DNA from: Arenibacter amylolyticus
GTDB taxonomy: Bacteria > Bacteroidota > Bacteroidia > Flavobacteriales > Flavobacteriaceae
Assembly (NCBI RefSeq): GCF_002150785.1
Contig: NZ_MTAZ01000045.1
Coordinates: 1 to 64,000, forward strand
DNA: 64,000 bases
Direction of reading: 5' to 3'
The position numbers were made by a program, and so were the translations under genes. Each line of letters opens with the position of its first letter. Positions within the stretch are counted from its first letter, which is position 1. The notes below the pieces were generated by a model, which made no database searches, was not told the origin of the DNA, and was given only the letters and a program-made list of their open reading frames with translations. Positions 34,171 through 44,053 of this stretch are shown one piece after another.

Positions 34171-35429
34171 TTAATTGGAAAGTGATATTGAACATAGCCA
34201 AGACCCATTTGATTACCAAAAGGAAATCTACGGTCACTGCTGCCCTAGGGGTAACTTTCGGGATTGCGGCCTATATCACTTTGGTTAGTTTTATGACCGG
34301 ACTGAATCAAATGTTAGACAGCCTTATTTTAAACCAGACGCCCCATATACATCTTTACAACGAAATTAAACCGAGTGTAGAACAGCCAGTAGCGCTATAC
34401 GAACCGTTTAAGAATTCGGTAAATATGGTGCATTCCATAAAGCCTAAGCAGGGGCAGCAAAAAATTCACAATGCACTTCCCATTTTACATTATTTGAAAA
34501 ATAACAAGGAGGTAAAAGGTGCCACTCCTCAATTGCGTGCTCAGATCTTTTATCTCTCTGGATCCATAGAACTGGGAGGAAACTTGATAGGAGTGGATGT
34601 TATGGAAGAAGCCCGACTCTCCAATATGGGTGATTATATTGTTGGAGGGAGTCCGGAAGCGCTTAAGAATACAGACAATGGGATACTGCTGGGAGCTGGC
34701 CTTGCTTCTAAAATGTCCCTCGCCGTGGGGGATAGAGTACAGGTAAGCACGGTAAGGGGCGATGTTTTTCCCTTAAAAATAGTAGGGATCTATCAAAGCG
34801 GGATTGCCGATATAGACAATGTACAGAGCTATGCCAACCTAAAGACGGTACAACGTATATTGGGAGAAGCACAAAATTATATAACGGATATCAAGATAAA
34901 ACTTTTCGATATAGAAAAGGCACCTACCATGGCAGAGAACCTGGTAAGTCAATTTAAAGTTACCGCTACGGATATCAATCAGGCCAATGCCCAATTTGAG
35001 ACCGGATCCAACATCAGAAATCTTATTACCTATGCGGTTTCTATTACCCTTCTGATTGTAGCAGGATTTGGGATTTACAATATTCTAAACATGCTTATTT
35101 ATGAGAAAATGAAGGATATCGCCATTTTAAAAGCCACGGGATTCTCCGGTACGGACGTACAATTGATATTTATGAGCCAAGCGATGATTATAGGTGTTTC
35201 TGGGGGTACTCTCGGATTAATTATTGGCTATGTCTTTTCCAGGCTGATAGATAGGGTGCCTTTTGAAACCGAGGCCTTACCCACAATAACTACCTATCCC
35301 ATTAATTACAATATAGCCTATTATGTTATAGGGATATCCTTTGCCTTACTTTCTACATTTATCGCAGGATGGCTGCCAGCAAGCAAGGCGAAACGAATTG
35401 ATCCCGTACGTATTATCCGTGGCACTTAA
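34167..35429 (+). CDS. FtsX/MacB-like ABC transporter permease
   Basis: A 420-residue permease. One N-terminal transmembrane helix (about 20-45) is followed by a large periplasmic MacB-PCD-type domain (about 50-265). Three C-terminal helices make up the FtsX domain (IYNILNMLIYEKMKDIAILKATGFSGTDVQLIFMSQ and the closing GWLPASKAKRIDPVRIIRGT). It is of the LolC/MacB class: lipoprotein release, efflux or envelope signalling. The 4-nt overlap with the adaptor gene and 11-nt gap to the ATPase gene make a tight operon. Confidence 0.92.
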   Translation: MINWKVILNIAKTHLITKRKSTVTAALGVTFGIAAYITLVSFMTGLNQMLDSLILNQTPHIHLYNEIKPSVEQPVALYEPFKNSVNMVHSIKPKQGQQKIHNALPILHYLKNNKEVKGATPQLRAQIFYLSGSIELGGNLIGVDVMEEARLSNMGDYIVGGSPEALKNTDNGILLGAGLASKMSLAVGDRVQVSTVRGDVFPLKIVGIYQSGIADIDNVQSYANLKTVQRILGEAQNYITDIKIKLFDIEKAPTMAENLVSQFKVTATDINQANAQFETGSNIRNLITYAVSITLLIVAGFGIYNILNMLIYEKMKDIAILKATGFSGTDVQLIFMSQAMIIGVSGGTLGLIIGYVFSRLIDRVPFETEALPTITTYPINYNIAYYVIGISFALLSTFIAGWLPASKAKRIDPVRIIRGT

Positions 35430-35440
35430 AGGTAGAAACA

Positions 35441-36115
35441 ATGACGCTTGTACTAGAGACTAAAAATATTGATAAGTATTTTCATAAGCCCAAGGAATTT
35501 CATGTGCTGAAAGATATCTCCTTTGGGGTAGAACAGGGAGAGTTTGCTGCGATTATGGGGAAGTCTGGATGTGGTAAATCAACCTTGCTCTATATCCTCT
35601 CTACCATGGACACGGACTATACCGGAGAACTTTATTTAGATGGGAAATTGGTGACCGGACAACCCAAAACTAATCTTTCGCGCATACGAAATAAACATAT
35701 TGGCTTTGTGTTTCAGTTCCATTATCTATTATCGGAATTCAGCGTGTTGGAAAATGTGATGCTTCCCGCAAAAAAACTAGCAGAGAAATCCACAGCAGAA
35801 ATAGAGCACGACGCAATGGAAAAGCTCAAAATGCTTCATATAGATCAATTGGCCAAACAGAAAGCGTCTAGGATCTCTGGGGGTGAAAAACAGCGGGTAG
35901 CCATTGCCAGAGCTTTAATTAATAACCCCACTATACTTATGGGCGATGAGCCTACCGGAAATTTGGATAGTCATAATTCGGAAAATGTTTTCCATATTTT
36001 TAAACGCCTAAAGGAAGAAGAAGGCTTGGCGCTCCTGGTAGTAACCCATGATAAGGATTTTGCCAAACGTACGGATAGAATTATTCTAATGGAAGACGGG
36101 CGGGTAATTCGTTAA
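35441..36115 (+). CDS. ABC transporter ATP-binding protein (LolD/MacB type)
   Basis: A 224-residue ATPase. Walker A GKSGCGKST is at about 40-48, a Q-loop follows in FVFQFHYLL, the signature is SGGEKQR and Walker B is LMGDEPTG, with the His switch in VVTHDKD. It powers the adaptor-permease system encoded just upstream. It is the last gene of the operon; the region 36131-36169 may hold a weak convergent terminator. Confidence 0.93.
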   Translation: MTLVLETKNIDKYFHKPKEFHVLKDISFGVEQGEFAAIMGKSGCGKSTLLYILSTMDTDYTGELYLDGKLVTGQPKTNLSRIRNKHIGFVFQFHYLLSEFSVLENVMLPAKKLAEKSTAEIEHDAMEKLKMLHIDQLAKQKASRISGGEKQRVAIARALINNPTILMGDEPTGNLDSHNSENVFHIFKRLKEEEGLALLVVTHDKDFAKRTDRIILMEDGRVIR

Positions 36116-36130
36116 AAGGGAGACATCTTA

Positions 36131-36169
36131 AGGTAAGAAAGGGAGATAAGTCTTGTAACATCCTTACCT
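36131..36169. terminator. Weak inverted repeat between convergent ABC and GH20 genes
   Basis: AGGTAAG (36131-36137) and CTTACCT (36163-36169) form a 7-bp stem with a 25-nt loop, between two convergent stop codons. There is no clear T-run, so the terminator role is tentative. Confidence 0.3.
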
Positions 36170-36205
36170 CCCTAATCCTGTACCAATCCTAGTTGCGCAT
36201 TCCCT

Positions 36206-37966
36206 CTATTTAGGCATGGCTTCCTCTAAGGGAGCATAATAAATCTCTTTGTCTTTCCATATTTCCATTAGCTTGGGAAGTACTTTAATATATCGATCAA
36301 AATCCTTTTGCTGGGGCTGTGTCCAACCTACTTCTGCATAGGCCGCTATACGGGGAAAGGTCATAAAATCCATATAACCACTAGTAGGAATCCATTCTCC
36401 CCACATCTGGGTACCCGTCCCAATAATTCTGTTGTGGTACTTGGAGTCTAGATCCTTCGGTACGGGGTTAAAATCATAGGCCCGCTTTAAGGGAATACTG
36501 CTATAAGAATAATCCAAATAGGTTTCCGTGTGTAAAGAGTTCACAATGGTATACCCAGCTTCGGCAGCTTCCGTCATCAATTTAATATCTCCTCTCCAGA
36601 AATGGATTACTGCATTTTTGGATAGTTCGGTTTCTGCTTCGCCATCTTTTTCCGCTTGGTACTCATGAACGTTTTTCCCTAGAATTTCGTTCCATCCCAT
36701 CATTTTTCTTCCTTTACTTTCAATATAATTAGATATTCTATTGGTGAAATCCACTTGTAAATCTGCAAAGGTCGGTAAGTTGTGCTTTTTCATATACGCT
36801 CTAATCTCCTCAGAATTCTCCCAATGGTCGTACTTTGCTTCATCACCCCCAATATGGATAACTTTGGAAGGGAATAAGGCCATCACCTCATCCAATACAT
36901 CGGTAAGGAAATCGTAGACTTTTGGGTCGGCTACATTAAAGATATCTTCACTTACCCCGAAGTTGATAGGGACTTCTATCTGTTTTCCAGACGAACCTAA
37001 CCAAGGGTAGGCGGCTATTGCGGCAGATGAATGACCTGGCATTTCTATCTCCGGTACTATCGTTATATATCGCTCCTCTGCATAGGCTATAATCTCCTTA
37101 ATTTCTTCCTGTGTATAATAACCTTCATGGGGCTCCCCGGATTGTATGGGACTGTCCCATTTTCTAGGACCTACTTGAGTGCTTTTTCTTTTAGATCCAA
37201 CTTCGGTCAATAAAGGATATTTCTTTATTTCTATCCTCCAGCCTTGATCGTCTACCAAATGCCAATGGAAGACGTTCATTTTTAGTCGGGCCATTTCGTC
37301 TAGTAATTTCTTAACCTGGTCCATCCCTTGGAAATAGCGTCCTTCATCTAACATATAAGCCCTCCAACCAAATCGGGGAGCGTCTGTGATACTAACATAT
37401 GCCAAATTTATTCCTTGCTGTTGGGATACTAACTGCCGTAGGGTCTGCAGACCATAGAATATACCTTGTTCATTGGCAGCGGAGATAAGGATTCCCTTTT
37501 TGTTGACCTCCAATCGGTAGGCGCCCTCGGCCTGATCTTCCTTTTGGTTTAGTTCTAGTCTTAGGTCTGACTTCCTATGGTTTTGGCCCTTTTCGGTACG
37601 CCAATTGTTTTCCTCGGTGAAGATGTTAGACGCATATTGTACTAAGGCATCAAGTCGTTCATTATTTCCTGAAATCTGGACGACCTCCCCAAAAGTGTAG
37701 GTGCCAGATTTGCTTTCTAGGTGATTTGGTTGTGGGATAACACCAAAATTTGACGCTTGGCCCATTAAAAGCGTAGGGATAAGAAGGAGTAAACTCCATG
37801 TAAACACTTTACTCACTAAGTGAGATTTGAACCTGACTGCCGTCAGGCAAGTTGCTCCGACCCTTGGGTGGATTTGTAATCGGCATTTTCCTTCCGATGC
37901 CTCATGGGCCTGCCCGTTTCCGTTTAGGCGGGCCTGCCCTGAGGTAATTTGATTTCTCTTTTGCAT
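36206..37966 (-). CDS. GH20 beta-N-acetylhexosaminidase with repeat-derived N-terminus
   Basis: A 586-codon frame. From about residue 50 it has a signal sequence (VFTWSLLLLIPTLLMGQ), then the GH20 N-terminal domain (FGVIPQPN..., about 75-185), and the catalytic barrel with HWHLVDDQGWRIEI and the Asp-Glu pair in HIGGDEAKYDHW. It should cleave terminal GlcNAc/GalNAc from chitin-like oligosaccharides or glycans. The first ~48 residues are odd: they are encoded by a palindromic, REP-like DNA repeat (37838-37942) and read basic and non-conserved. Initiation may instead use an in-frame GTG just before SKVFTW, near 37818. Confidence 0.88.
   Translation of the reverse strand: MQKRNQITSGQARLNGNGQAHEASEGKCRLQIHPRVGATCLTAVRFKSHLVSKVFTWSLLLLIPTLLMGQASNFGVIPQPNHLESKSGTYTFGEVVQISGNNERLDALVQYASNIFTEENNWRTEKGQNHRKSDLRLELNQKEDQAEGAYRLEVNKKGILISAANEQGIFYGLQTLRQLVSQQQGINLAYVSITDAPRFGWRAYMLDEGRYFQGMDQVKKLLDEMARLKMNVFHWHLVDDQGWRIEIKKYPLLTEVGSKRKSTQVGPRKWDSPIQSGEPHEGYYTQEEIKEIIAYAEERYITIVPEIEMPGHSSAAIAAYPWLGSSGKQIEVPINFGVSEDIFNVADPKVYDFLTDVLDEVMALFPSKVIHIGGDEAKYDHWENSEEIRAYMKKHNLPTFADLQVDFTNRISNYIESKGRKMMGWNEILGKNVHEYQAEKDGEAETELSKNAVIHFWRGDIKLMTEAAEAGYTIVNSLHTETYLDYSYSSIPLKRAYDFNPVPKDLDSKYHNRIIGTGTQMWGEWIPTSGYMDFMTFPRIAAYAEVGWTQPQQKDFDRYIKVLPKLMEIWKDKEIYYAPLEEAMPK
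37838..37942. repeat. REP-like palindromic repeat inside the 5' end of the GH20 gene
   Basis: Contains the hairpin CCTGAC-TGCC-GTCAGG near 37839-37854, the small stem GGCAT/ATGCC within about 37881-37901, and GGGCCTGCCC twice (37906-37915 and 37930-37939), each nearly palindromic. It is GC-richer than its surroundings. A related TTGCCT..CCGG palindrome occurs at 58210-58253. The set resembles intergenic palindromic repeats of flavobacteria. Here it keeps the reading frame open. Confidence 0.6.
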
Positions 37967-38137
37967 TTTAAACTAGTTGGATTAATTATTAGAAACGGTT
38001 TTATGGAAGCAAAGAAGATCTAATAGGGTTTTAAAGGCTATAAGTTCTCTGGCTCCTTGACATAAATTTTTTGGCCAAGGGATAAAACTAAGGAAAAAAA
38101 CAAAAATGTATGGGTTGATTTTAGGGCAATAACCATG

Positions 38138-38214
38138 GAACTATAATAGTTTTTCTATCTATGTGGTTATAGTTCAAAGTTGGGGATTCCCAATTTTTCA
38201 ATGGGAATCCCCAA
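38138..38214. repeat. Two adjacent strong hairpins downstream of the 38222-38635 gene
   Basis: GAACTATAA (38138-38146) pairs with TTATAGTTC (38167-38175), a 9-bp stem. TTGGGGATTCCCA (38180-38192) pairs perfectly with TGGGAATCCCCAA (38202-38214), a 13-bp stem with a 9-nt loop, only 7 nt beyond the minus-strand stop codon. The second is probably a terminator for that gene, though the T-run after it is poor. Confidence 0.6.
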
Positions 38215-38221
38215 GTGTGAC

Positions 38222-38635
38222 TTAGGATTTTTTAATAGTGCTGCTTAGAAAGTTGAAGATTTCGGCCTTTAATTCCTTAAAGTTGTCCGTGCAATGCAAA
38301 ACCTCCATTTCCAAATCATCGTGTTTGTGACCAACGGAAGATTCTATTGTTTCTTGGTCGGACTTCGAAATGTTTTCAAGAAGGGTTTGGTGTTCCGATA
38401 TTAGTTGTCGAAGCCTTGTTTTTCGGGCCTCAAATTCCCCCAGCCTAGCTGCATATTTCTGAAGTTTTTCAAAAAGATTAGGGGTGTTGGGTTTATAAAT
38501 ATCGGCCTTTAATAGCTGTTCAACAAAACTGACTTCGTCTTCCATATACCGAAGATCGGATTCCCAATGCTGGGCATGCCATTGTAATTTTTTAATTTTT
38601 GGAAGGGTGCTATAGGCTTTTCTATTGTCATTCAT
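38222..38635 (-). CDS. Coiled-coil protein of unknown function
   Basis: A 137-residue soluble protein without signal peptide. It is helical with Leu/Ile heptads and many charged residues (for example YMEDEVSFVEQLLKAD, KLQKYAARLGEFEARKTRLRQLISEHQTLLENI), so an antiparallel coiled coil is likely. I recognise no family. The start at 38635 was chosen because the extra 28 codons of the open frame are Cys/Pro-rich and unlike the rest. It stands alone between the two GH20 genes. Confidence 0.6.
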   Translation of the reverse strand: MNDNRKAYSTLPKIKKLQWHAQHWESDLRYMEDEVSFVEQLLKADIYKPNTPNLFEKLQKYAARLGEFEARKTRLRQLISEHQTLLENISKSDQETIESSVGHKHDDLEMEVLHCTDNFKELKAEIFNFLSSTIKKS

Positions 38636-39143
38636 ATAGGTACATTTTTTACGATTAACTATTTTTAAAATTCCATGGGAAAACGGTTTGCACCGCTCGG
38701 ATGTAGGGGTAGGTGCCAAGGGTTCAGGTACTAAGGTTTTTTACTCTCTACGCGTAGTTTCAGTCTCCTCTTATTCTGTTCGGGCCATCGTGGAAATAAC
38801 ATCGATAGTTTTCGTCCCATGCTTCGTGGATTTTCCCTGGGGTAATTACCCTTTAACCTAAGCTAATAATAGCACTTTTTTACTTGAAAAGCAAGGTTGA
38901 TGGTGTGCTTCCATAGTAGCGGTTATAACTGAGGGTTTATCAAATGTCCTAAAGCGCAATGGATCCGATTTTAAGCCTTGGTGTAATCAAATAAATAAAG
39001 GAGCATACTATGTCTAAAATTAGCTAATAAATAAATGATTGAGGATCACACTGTTTGATGAACCCTATATGTCATGGAAAATCAAAAAATTGGTGCGCTG
39101 TTGGATTTGATTATTTTTACCAAATAACAAAACGGGACCACCA
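38636..39143. other. Intergenic region, no gene seen
   Basis: 508 nt between divergently placed genes. I find no supported coding frame, tRNA or strong hairpin. Near its right end TTG, 19 nt and TATTTTTA resemble a promoter for the GH20 gene that starts at 39144. Confidence 0.35.
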
Positions 39144-41429
39144 ATGAAAGCTTACCAATTTATTCTTCCTATACTCTACATACTAGTTGCCTCCTGCAAT
39201 AAGAAAGCACCGGTCATCACAGGCATCATTCCGCAACCCAACCAGATTGCTTACCACGATGGGGCATTTAAAATCAGTGAAAATACCGTCATTGTAATAG
39301 ATGCTACCCAAGAGGCGAAGAAGCTCGCAGAAGAAATAAACTCTTTTCTGGAGAGCAATTTTAATTTGAATTTAAAAGTAACCAACACCGGTCAATCCAA
39401 CGCCATTAGTTTGGTGCGCTCTGAGGAAGATAATCCCGTAGGTTCCTATAGTCTCACCGTAGATAAAACGGGGGTGTTGATACAAGGTGCGACTTACCAA
39501 GGGATATTTTATGGGGTAGCGTCTTTAAAACAATTATTATCTCCAAGGGCTTCCATAAAGGAGCCTCTTTTAAATTATATAACTATTAATGATGCCCCCG
39601 CCTTTGGTTGGCGGGGAATGATGTTGGATGTATCCCGTCATTTTATGCCCAAGGATTCCGTTAAGAAGGTTATAGATATTTTGGCCATGCACAAGATGAA
39701 TAAATTTCATTGGCATTTGGTAGATGGTATTGGATGGCGTATCCAGATCGATGCCTACCCAGAACTTACCAATAAAGGGGCATGGCGAAAAGTAAAGAAA
39801 AATAAAAAGCCTTGGGAAGACTTTGAAGTAACCGAAAAAGATGCTTCCGGAACGGTATATGGAGGATACTATACCAAAGATGATATCCGAGAAATTGTTG
39901 CCTATGCTAAGGACCGGTATATAGATGTAATTCCTGAAATTGAAATGCCGGGACATTCCGAGGCTGCGCTACAGTGTTATCCGGAATTTTCTTGTGACAG
40001 TAAGAACATTACCGGGGTGTACTGTGCAGGGAATGATGGCAGCTTCCAATTTTTACAAAATATCATCAGTGAGGTGGTAGCACTCTTCCCTTACGAATAC
40101 CTGCATATTGGAGGGGATGAGGTAGGGAAGGAGTCCTGGTTGAATTGTGATAAATGTACATTGAGAATGCAAGAGGAAAATCTACAAAACGGCGAGGAAT
40201 TGCAGAGTTACTTTGTAAAGAGAATGGAGAAATTTATTCATTCCAAAAACCGAAAACTTATTGGATGGGACGAAATTTTGGAAGGTGGCTTGCCCGAAAG
40301 GGCCACCGTAATGTCTTGGAGAGGCATTGCTGGTGGAATAGAGGCTGCCAATACCGGACACGACGTGGTAATGTCACCCGGAGACCCATTGTACTTTGAC
40401 CATGGCCAGGGGAAAAGTGAATTTGAACCTCCTTCCTGGGGCGGTTATAATAATTTGTTGAAGGTGTACGATTTCAATCCCATTCCTACGGATATCCTAG
40501 CGGATAAAAGACACCATATATTGGGGGGACAAGCCAATCTTTGGACAGAACAGATAGAAACTTTGAGTCACGCACAATATATGATGCTCCCTAGGCTAAG
40601 TGCACTTTCGGAGGCACTCTGGACTAGATCTGAAAATAAGGATAAGGAGTATTTTATAAAGAAGTTAGATCATCAGTTGGATCGGTTTCAGGAATTGGGT
40701 TATAATTTTGCAGGTAGTGCTATGACCCCTAACTACGAGGTGAATTATGACAAGGAAAATAAGGTGTTTACACTGCAGCTGTTTAACGAACTAGATCAAT
40801 ATGATATAAGATACACCTTGGACGGTTCCGAGCCTACTAGGGACGCTGAGCGTTATACTGAGCCCATAACTTATACCTCTTCCATTGATCTAAGGGCACA
40901 AACCTTTAGAAAAGGAGAACCCATCGGATTCCCATTGATAAAGATGTTTTCTACCGGATTGTTGGAGCAGGCCTCCGTACGCTACACCAATGCCTATAAC
41001 GAAACTTATAGTGGTGGTGGGGATAGGGCCCTTATCAATAATAAGTTTGCTACTGTTCGGGGGGACGATCCCAACTGGCAGGGGATTCCAAAAGAGGATT
41101 TTGAAGTGGTGGTAGAATTGGGCAATGCTAAGGAGTTATCTTTTGTAGGGCTTAACTACTACCAAGACATAGGAGCTACCTCCGTAATGCTCCCCACCCA
41201 GGTTACTATCTCCGTATCAGGGGATGGGGAAACTTTTACTACCGTTTTGGACCAAAGTTTGGAAACTGAGGAGAAAAGGGAACCCATAATTAAACGAATT
41301 GAGGCCAGTTTTGAGAAACAAGCCGTTTCCCATATTAAAATTTCCGCCAAAAATAGGGAGACCTTACCGGAATGGCACGTGAGAGAAGGGGATGCCTGGA
41401 TATTCATGGATGAAATATCTATTAAATAA
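39144..41429 (+). CDS. GH20 beta-N-acetylhexosaminidase lipoprotein with C-terminal accessory domains
   Basis: A 761-residue lipoprotein (lipobox LVASC near residue 18). The GH20 N-terminal domain (about 28-150) precedes the catalytic barrel (about 155-500), which has HWHLVDGIGWRIQI, PEIEMPGHSEA and the Asp-Glu pair in HIGGDEVGKESW. C-terminal parts are a chitobiase-type Ig-like domain (RYTLDGSEPTRDAERY) and a discoidin-like sandwich domain (about 610-760) that may bind sugar. A WxW pair and surface anchoring suit degradation of chitin oligomers or glycans. Divergent from the other GH20 gene's neighbourhood; not a recent duplicate. Confidence 0.93.
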   Translation: MKAYQFILPILYILVASCNKKAPVITGIIPQPNQIAYHDGAFKISENTVIVIDATQEAKKLAEEINSFLESNFNLNLKVTNTGQSNAISLVRSEEDNPVGSYSLTVDKTGVLIQGATYQGIFYGVASLKQLLSPRASIKEPLLNYITINDAPAFGWRGMMLDVSRHFMPKDSVKKVIDILAMHKMNKFHWHLVDGIGWRIQIDAYPELTNKGAWRKVKKNKKPWEDFEVTEKDASGTVYGGYYTKDDIREIVAYAKDRYIDVIPEIEMPGHSEAALQCYPEFSCDSKNITGVYCAGNDGSFQFLQNIISEVVALFPYEYLHIGGDEVGKESWLNCDKCTLRMQEENLQNGEELQSYFVKRMEKFIHSKNRKLIGWDEILEGGLPERATVMSWRGIAGGIEAANTGHDVVMSPGDPLYFDHGQGKSEFEPPSWGGYNNLLKVYDFNPIPTDILADKRHHILGGQANLWTEQIETLSHAQYMMLPRLSALSEALWTRSENKDKEYFIKKLDHQLDRFQELGYNFAGSAMTPNYEVNYDKENKVFTLQLFNELDQYDIRYTLDGSEPTRDAERYTEPITYTSSIDLRAQTFRKGEPIGFPLIKMFSTGLLEQASVRYTNAYNETYSGGGDRALINNKFATVRGDDPNWQGIPKEDFEVVVELGNAKELSFVGLNYYQDIGATSVMLPTQVTISVSGDGETFTTVLDQSLETEEKREPIIKRIEASFEKQAVSHIKISAKNRETLPEWHVREGDAWIFMDEISIK

Positions 41430-41536
41430 TGCTGTATAAACGCTCATTCATGCTTGTAATACACCAATGATTAAGTTGGTGATTGCAGGAGGAGCGAGAA
41501 AACTAAGTACACTGCTATACGTAACCGGTATTGCAG

Positions 41537-43939
41537 TTAGGTTCTTTCTTTTTCTTCTTTGGCCCCTCCTTCATTTTTATTGACCTTTACTTTCTTATTG
41601 CCAAAATTATAAGTGAGGGATAGGGTAGCTACGCGTGTATCGCGAAGGCTTCTAAAATCTTCGTTGATATTCCCAAAATCTGTATACCCTCTGGGATAGT
41701 ACTTCCAAAATATATCGGTGATGGCAAATTTTATTTTTCCATTCTCCTTGAAGATAGATTTTTGGATGCCGAAATCTACCTTCCAGCGCGATTCAAAGCT
41801 GCTGATTCCAAAGTTATAAAGGGGCTGGTAAAATCCGCTGAGTTCTGTGGACCATCCCTTGCCAAACCTATAGGTATTATAAGACCTAATTCTAAAAGAT
41901 GACCCTTTTTCGCTGAGATTAAAGCCATTTACAACTCCTAGGAACTCGTTATAGAAAAACTCCAAATCCCACCTGCTTGTGAGTGATTTAAGCGGTTTTA
42001 AGGAAACACTGGCATTTAGACCTAGGTAGTTGTAATCATCAATATTTACTAATTGCACAGCGGTAGATTGGTTGGCATCATCCTGGATAAGTACGGGTAG
42101 TATTCTATCCGAGGTATTACTATAAGCCAAACTTAGATCTAACCAATTGTCGTAATTATATATAACCTCTACGTTGTTGGCAATTTCTGGCATCAATTCA
42201 GGATTCCCTACTCTGGAAGTAGTGATATCTACAAAGGCCCTAAATGGACTAAGCTGATTGTAATTGGGTCTATTTATTCTCCTATTGGCATTAAACCCAA
42301 AGGTGTTTTTTTCCGAAGGTTTGTATTCCAAAAAGAAGCTGGGAAATAGTTGTACATAATCCCGCTTAAATTTAAGAGGGCCGTCTAACTGTGTTCCCTC
42401 TATATGGGTATGTTCTGTACGTAGCCCTATTTGGTAGGTCCATTTTTCCTTGGATAGTTTCCAATTTACATAAGCTGCATTAATATTCTCGCTGTATTTA
42501 AAATGGTTGCTGTAGAGATTATTAGGGGTGGTACTACTATTAACAACATCAAAATAGTCTAAATCACTATCGTTGGTTACGAAACTCGATTTTAGTCCCA
42601 ACCCAAGGTCTCCCCATTGGTTTTCAGTTACATTAAAGTCTGCTTTTAGAACAAATAAATTCAAATCCCCCTCAATTTCCCCGGTTAATATATCCGTAGA
42701 CCGATTACCACTTTCAGTGAGATCTGTGATAAAATGTTGGTCGGCATCCGTACCGTACGAAGCATAATCCATATTGAGGATAAAACTTCCCTTATCCTCC
42801 CTAAAATCGGTCCTGAAGTTTGTGTTGATGGAAAAATTAAATCGGTTAGTTCTAGAGGTTGTTTCAGTAAGGAAAGAGCTAGTTTGTGTATTGGTATCAT
42901 CCAAGATTATAGAATTCCCATTGGCATCTTGGTTTGCTCTGGACCAGTTGGTAGTAAGGTCGGCCCCAAGTGTGGAACGCTCCCCAATGCTATAATCCAT
43001 CCCTATATTTGCGAGGTAAGCATGGGTGGGGGTTTTGGATTTTGAATTTTGATCGAAGGTTTCTTTAACCGCTCCATTTTCAGAGAACCTCCTGATGGTG
43101 AATAATTGGTTGTACCCTTGATTTAGGTTGTGGTTGAGACCTAAATAGAAGGAGGTTTTTCTACTCCGGTGATTTAAGGACAGCCCCTCAGAATTCCTAT
43201 CATAAATTCCTTGTCCATAGGAGGCGTTTACACTCCCATTAGTCCCTAAATTACCGTCCCTTTTTAAGACAATATTTACCAGTCCGGCAGAACCTTCGGC
43301 ATCGAAAGCAGCAGATGGATTGTGGATGATTTCTATTTTCTCTATTTGGGAGGAGGGAATGGACTGTAAATAAGTGTTTAATTCTGAGGCAGACAATCGT
43401 TGTTGCCGCCCGTTTATCTGGATATTTACTCCTGTTCGTCCTCGTAGCGATATGCCGCCGTCTTCAATAAAAAGACCTGGGGATCTTTCCAAAAGTTCCA
43501 ATCCGTTGCTGCCTGTTGCTAGAATGCTGTTACTCACATTAACGATTAATCTATCGGACCGGCGTTCTATAAGGGGTTTTTCTGCGGTAAGCACCACCTC
43601 ATCCAATACCACCTCATCATTTTCTAGAGTGATGGTACCTAATTGAATGTTGGATGTTGCTGAGGTAATAGGTGTTAGTACCTCTTTAAATCCCAAGGAT
43701 TGCAGTTTTAGATAGGCGACTGTAGCTTGGGGATTATTTAAGCTAAAAACCCCATTGGCATCGGTCACAGTGCCTTTTATAAAAGAACTGTCTGCCTTAT
43801 AGAGCATGGCGTTCACAAATTCTAGGGGAGAATTGTTGCCATCTACCACCTTCCCTGTGATTGTATGCTCTTGGGATTGAGATATGAGGGGCAATAGCAC
43901 TATTAGAATCAGTTGAAGGAGGTTAGACTTTATTTTCAT
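41537..43939 (-). CDS. TonB-dependent outer-membrane receptor (OMP_b-brl_3 type)
   Basis: An 800-residue outer-membrane protein. The signal peptide (1-22, ending ISQS) is followed by a carboxypeptidase-regulatory-like domain (ITGKVVDGNNSPLEFVNAML, about 25-110), a plug (about 125-230, with GSAGLVNIVLKRD) and a beta-barrel ending in VATLSLTYNFG followed by a charged tail. This group has the OMP_b-brl_3 barrel and takes up unknown substrates with TonB energy. No SusD-like partner is adjacent, so it is not a standard polysaccharide utilisation pair. Confidence 0.9.
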   Translation of the reverse strand: MKIKSNLLQLILIVLLPLISQSQEHTITGKVVDGNNSPLEFVNAMLYKADSSFIKGTVTDANGVFSLNNPQATVAYLKLQSLGFKEVLTPITSATSNIQLGTITLENDEVVLDEVVLTAEKPLIERRSDRLIVNVSNSILATGSNGLELLERSPGLFIEDGGISLRGRTGVNIQINGRQQRLSASELNTYLQSIPSSQIEKIEIIHNPSAAFDAEGSAGLVNIVLKRDGNLGTNGSVNASYGQGIYDRNSEGLSLNHRSRKTSFYLGLNHNLNQGYNQLFTIRRFSENGAVKETFDQNSKSKTPTHAYLANIGMDYSIGERSTLGADLTTNWSRANQDANGNSIILDDTNTQTSSFLTETTSRTNRFNFSINTNFRTDFREDKGSFILNMDYASYGTDADQHFITDLTESGNRSTDILTGEIEGDLNLFVLKADFNVTENQWGDLGLGLKSSFVTNDSDLDYFDVVNSSTTPNNLYSNHFKYSENINAAYVNWKLSKEKWTYQIGLRTEHTHIEGTQLDGPLKFKRDYVQLFPSFFLEYKPSEKNTFGFNANRRINRPNYNQLSPFRAFVDITTSRVGNPELMPEIANNVEVIYNYDNWLDLSLAYSNTSDRILPVLIQDDANQSTAVQLVNIDDYNYLGLNASVSLKPLKSLTSRWDLEFFYNEFLGVVNGFNLSEKGSSFRIRSYNTYRFGKGWSTELSGFYQPLYNFGISSFESRWKVDFGIQKSIFKENGKIKFAITDIFWKYYPRGYTDFGNINEDFRSLRDTRVATLSLTYNFGNKKVKVNKNEGGAKEEKERT

Positions 43940-44053
43940 GCTATTAGTTTTTATTATAGAATTCTGCTATGGATTAGGGTTATAGGGTTAGTTACCGTAT
44001 AGGGCAGCTAAAGGAGTAGTTACATCCCTAATATTTTACAATAGTTACCGAGC

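Noticed and set aside
37839-37854. TGAC-TGCC-GTCA in the GH20 repeat, matching the Crp/Fnr-like dyad pattern
   Set aside because: It is part of a larger palindromic repeat within a coding region and lacks a -7 element at the expected distance, so it is not counted with the USP sites.
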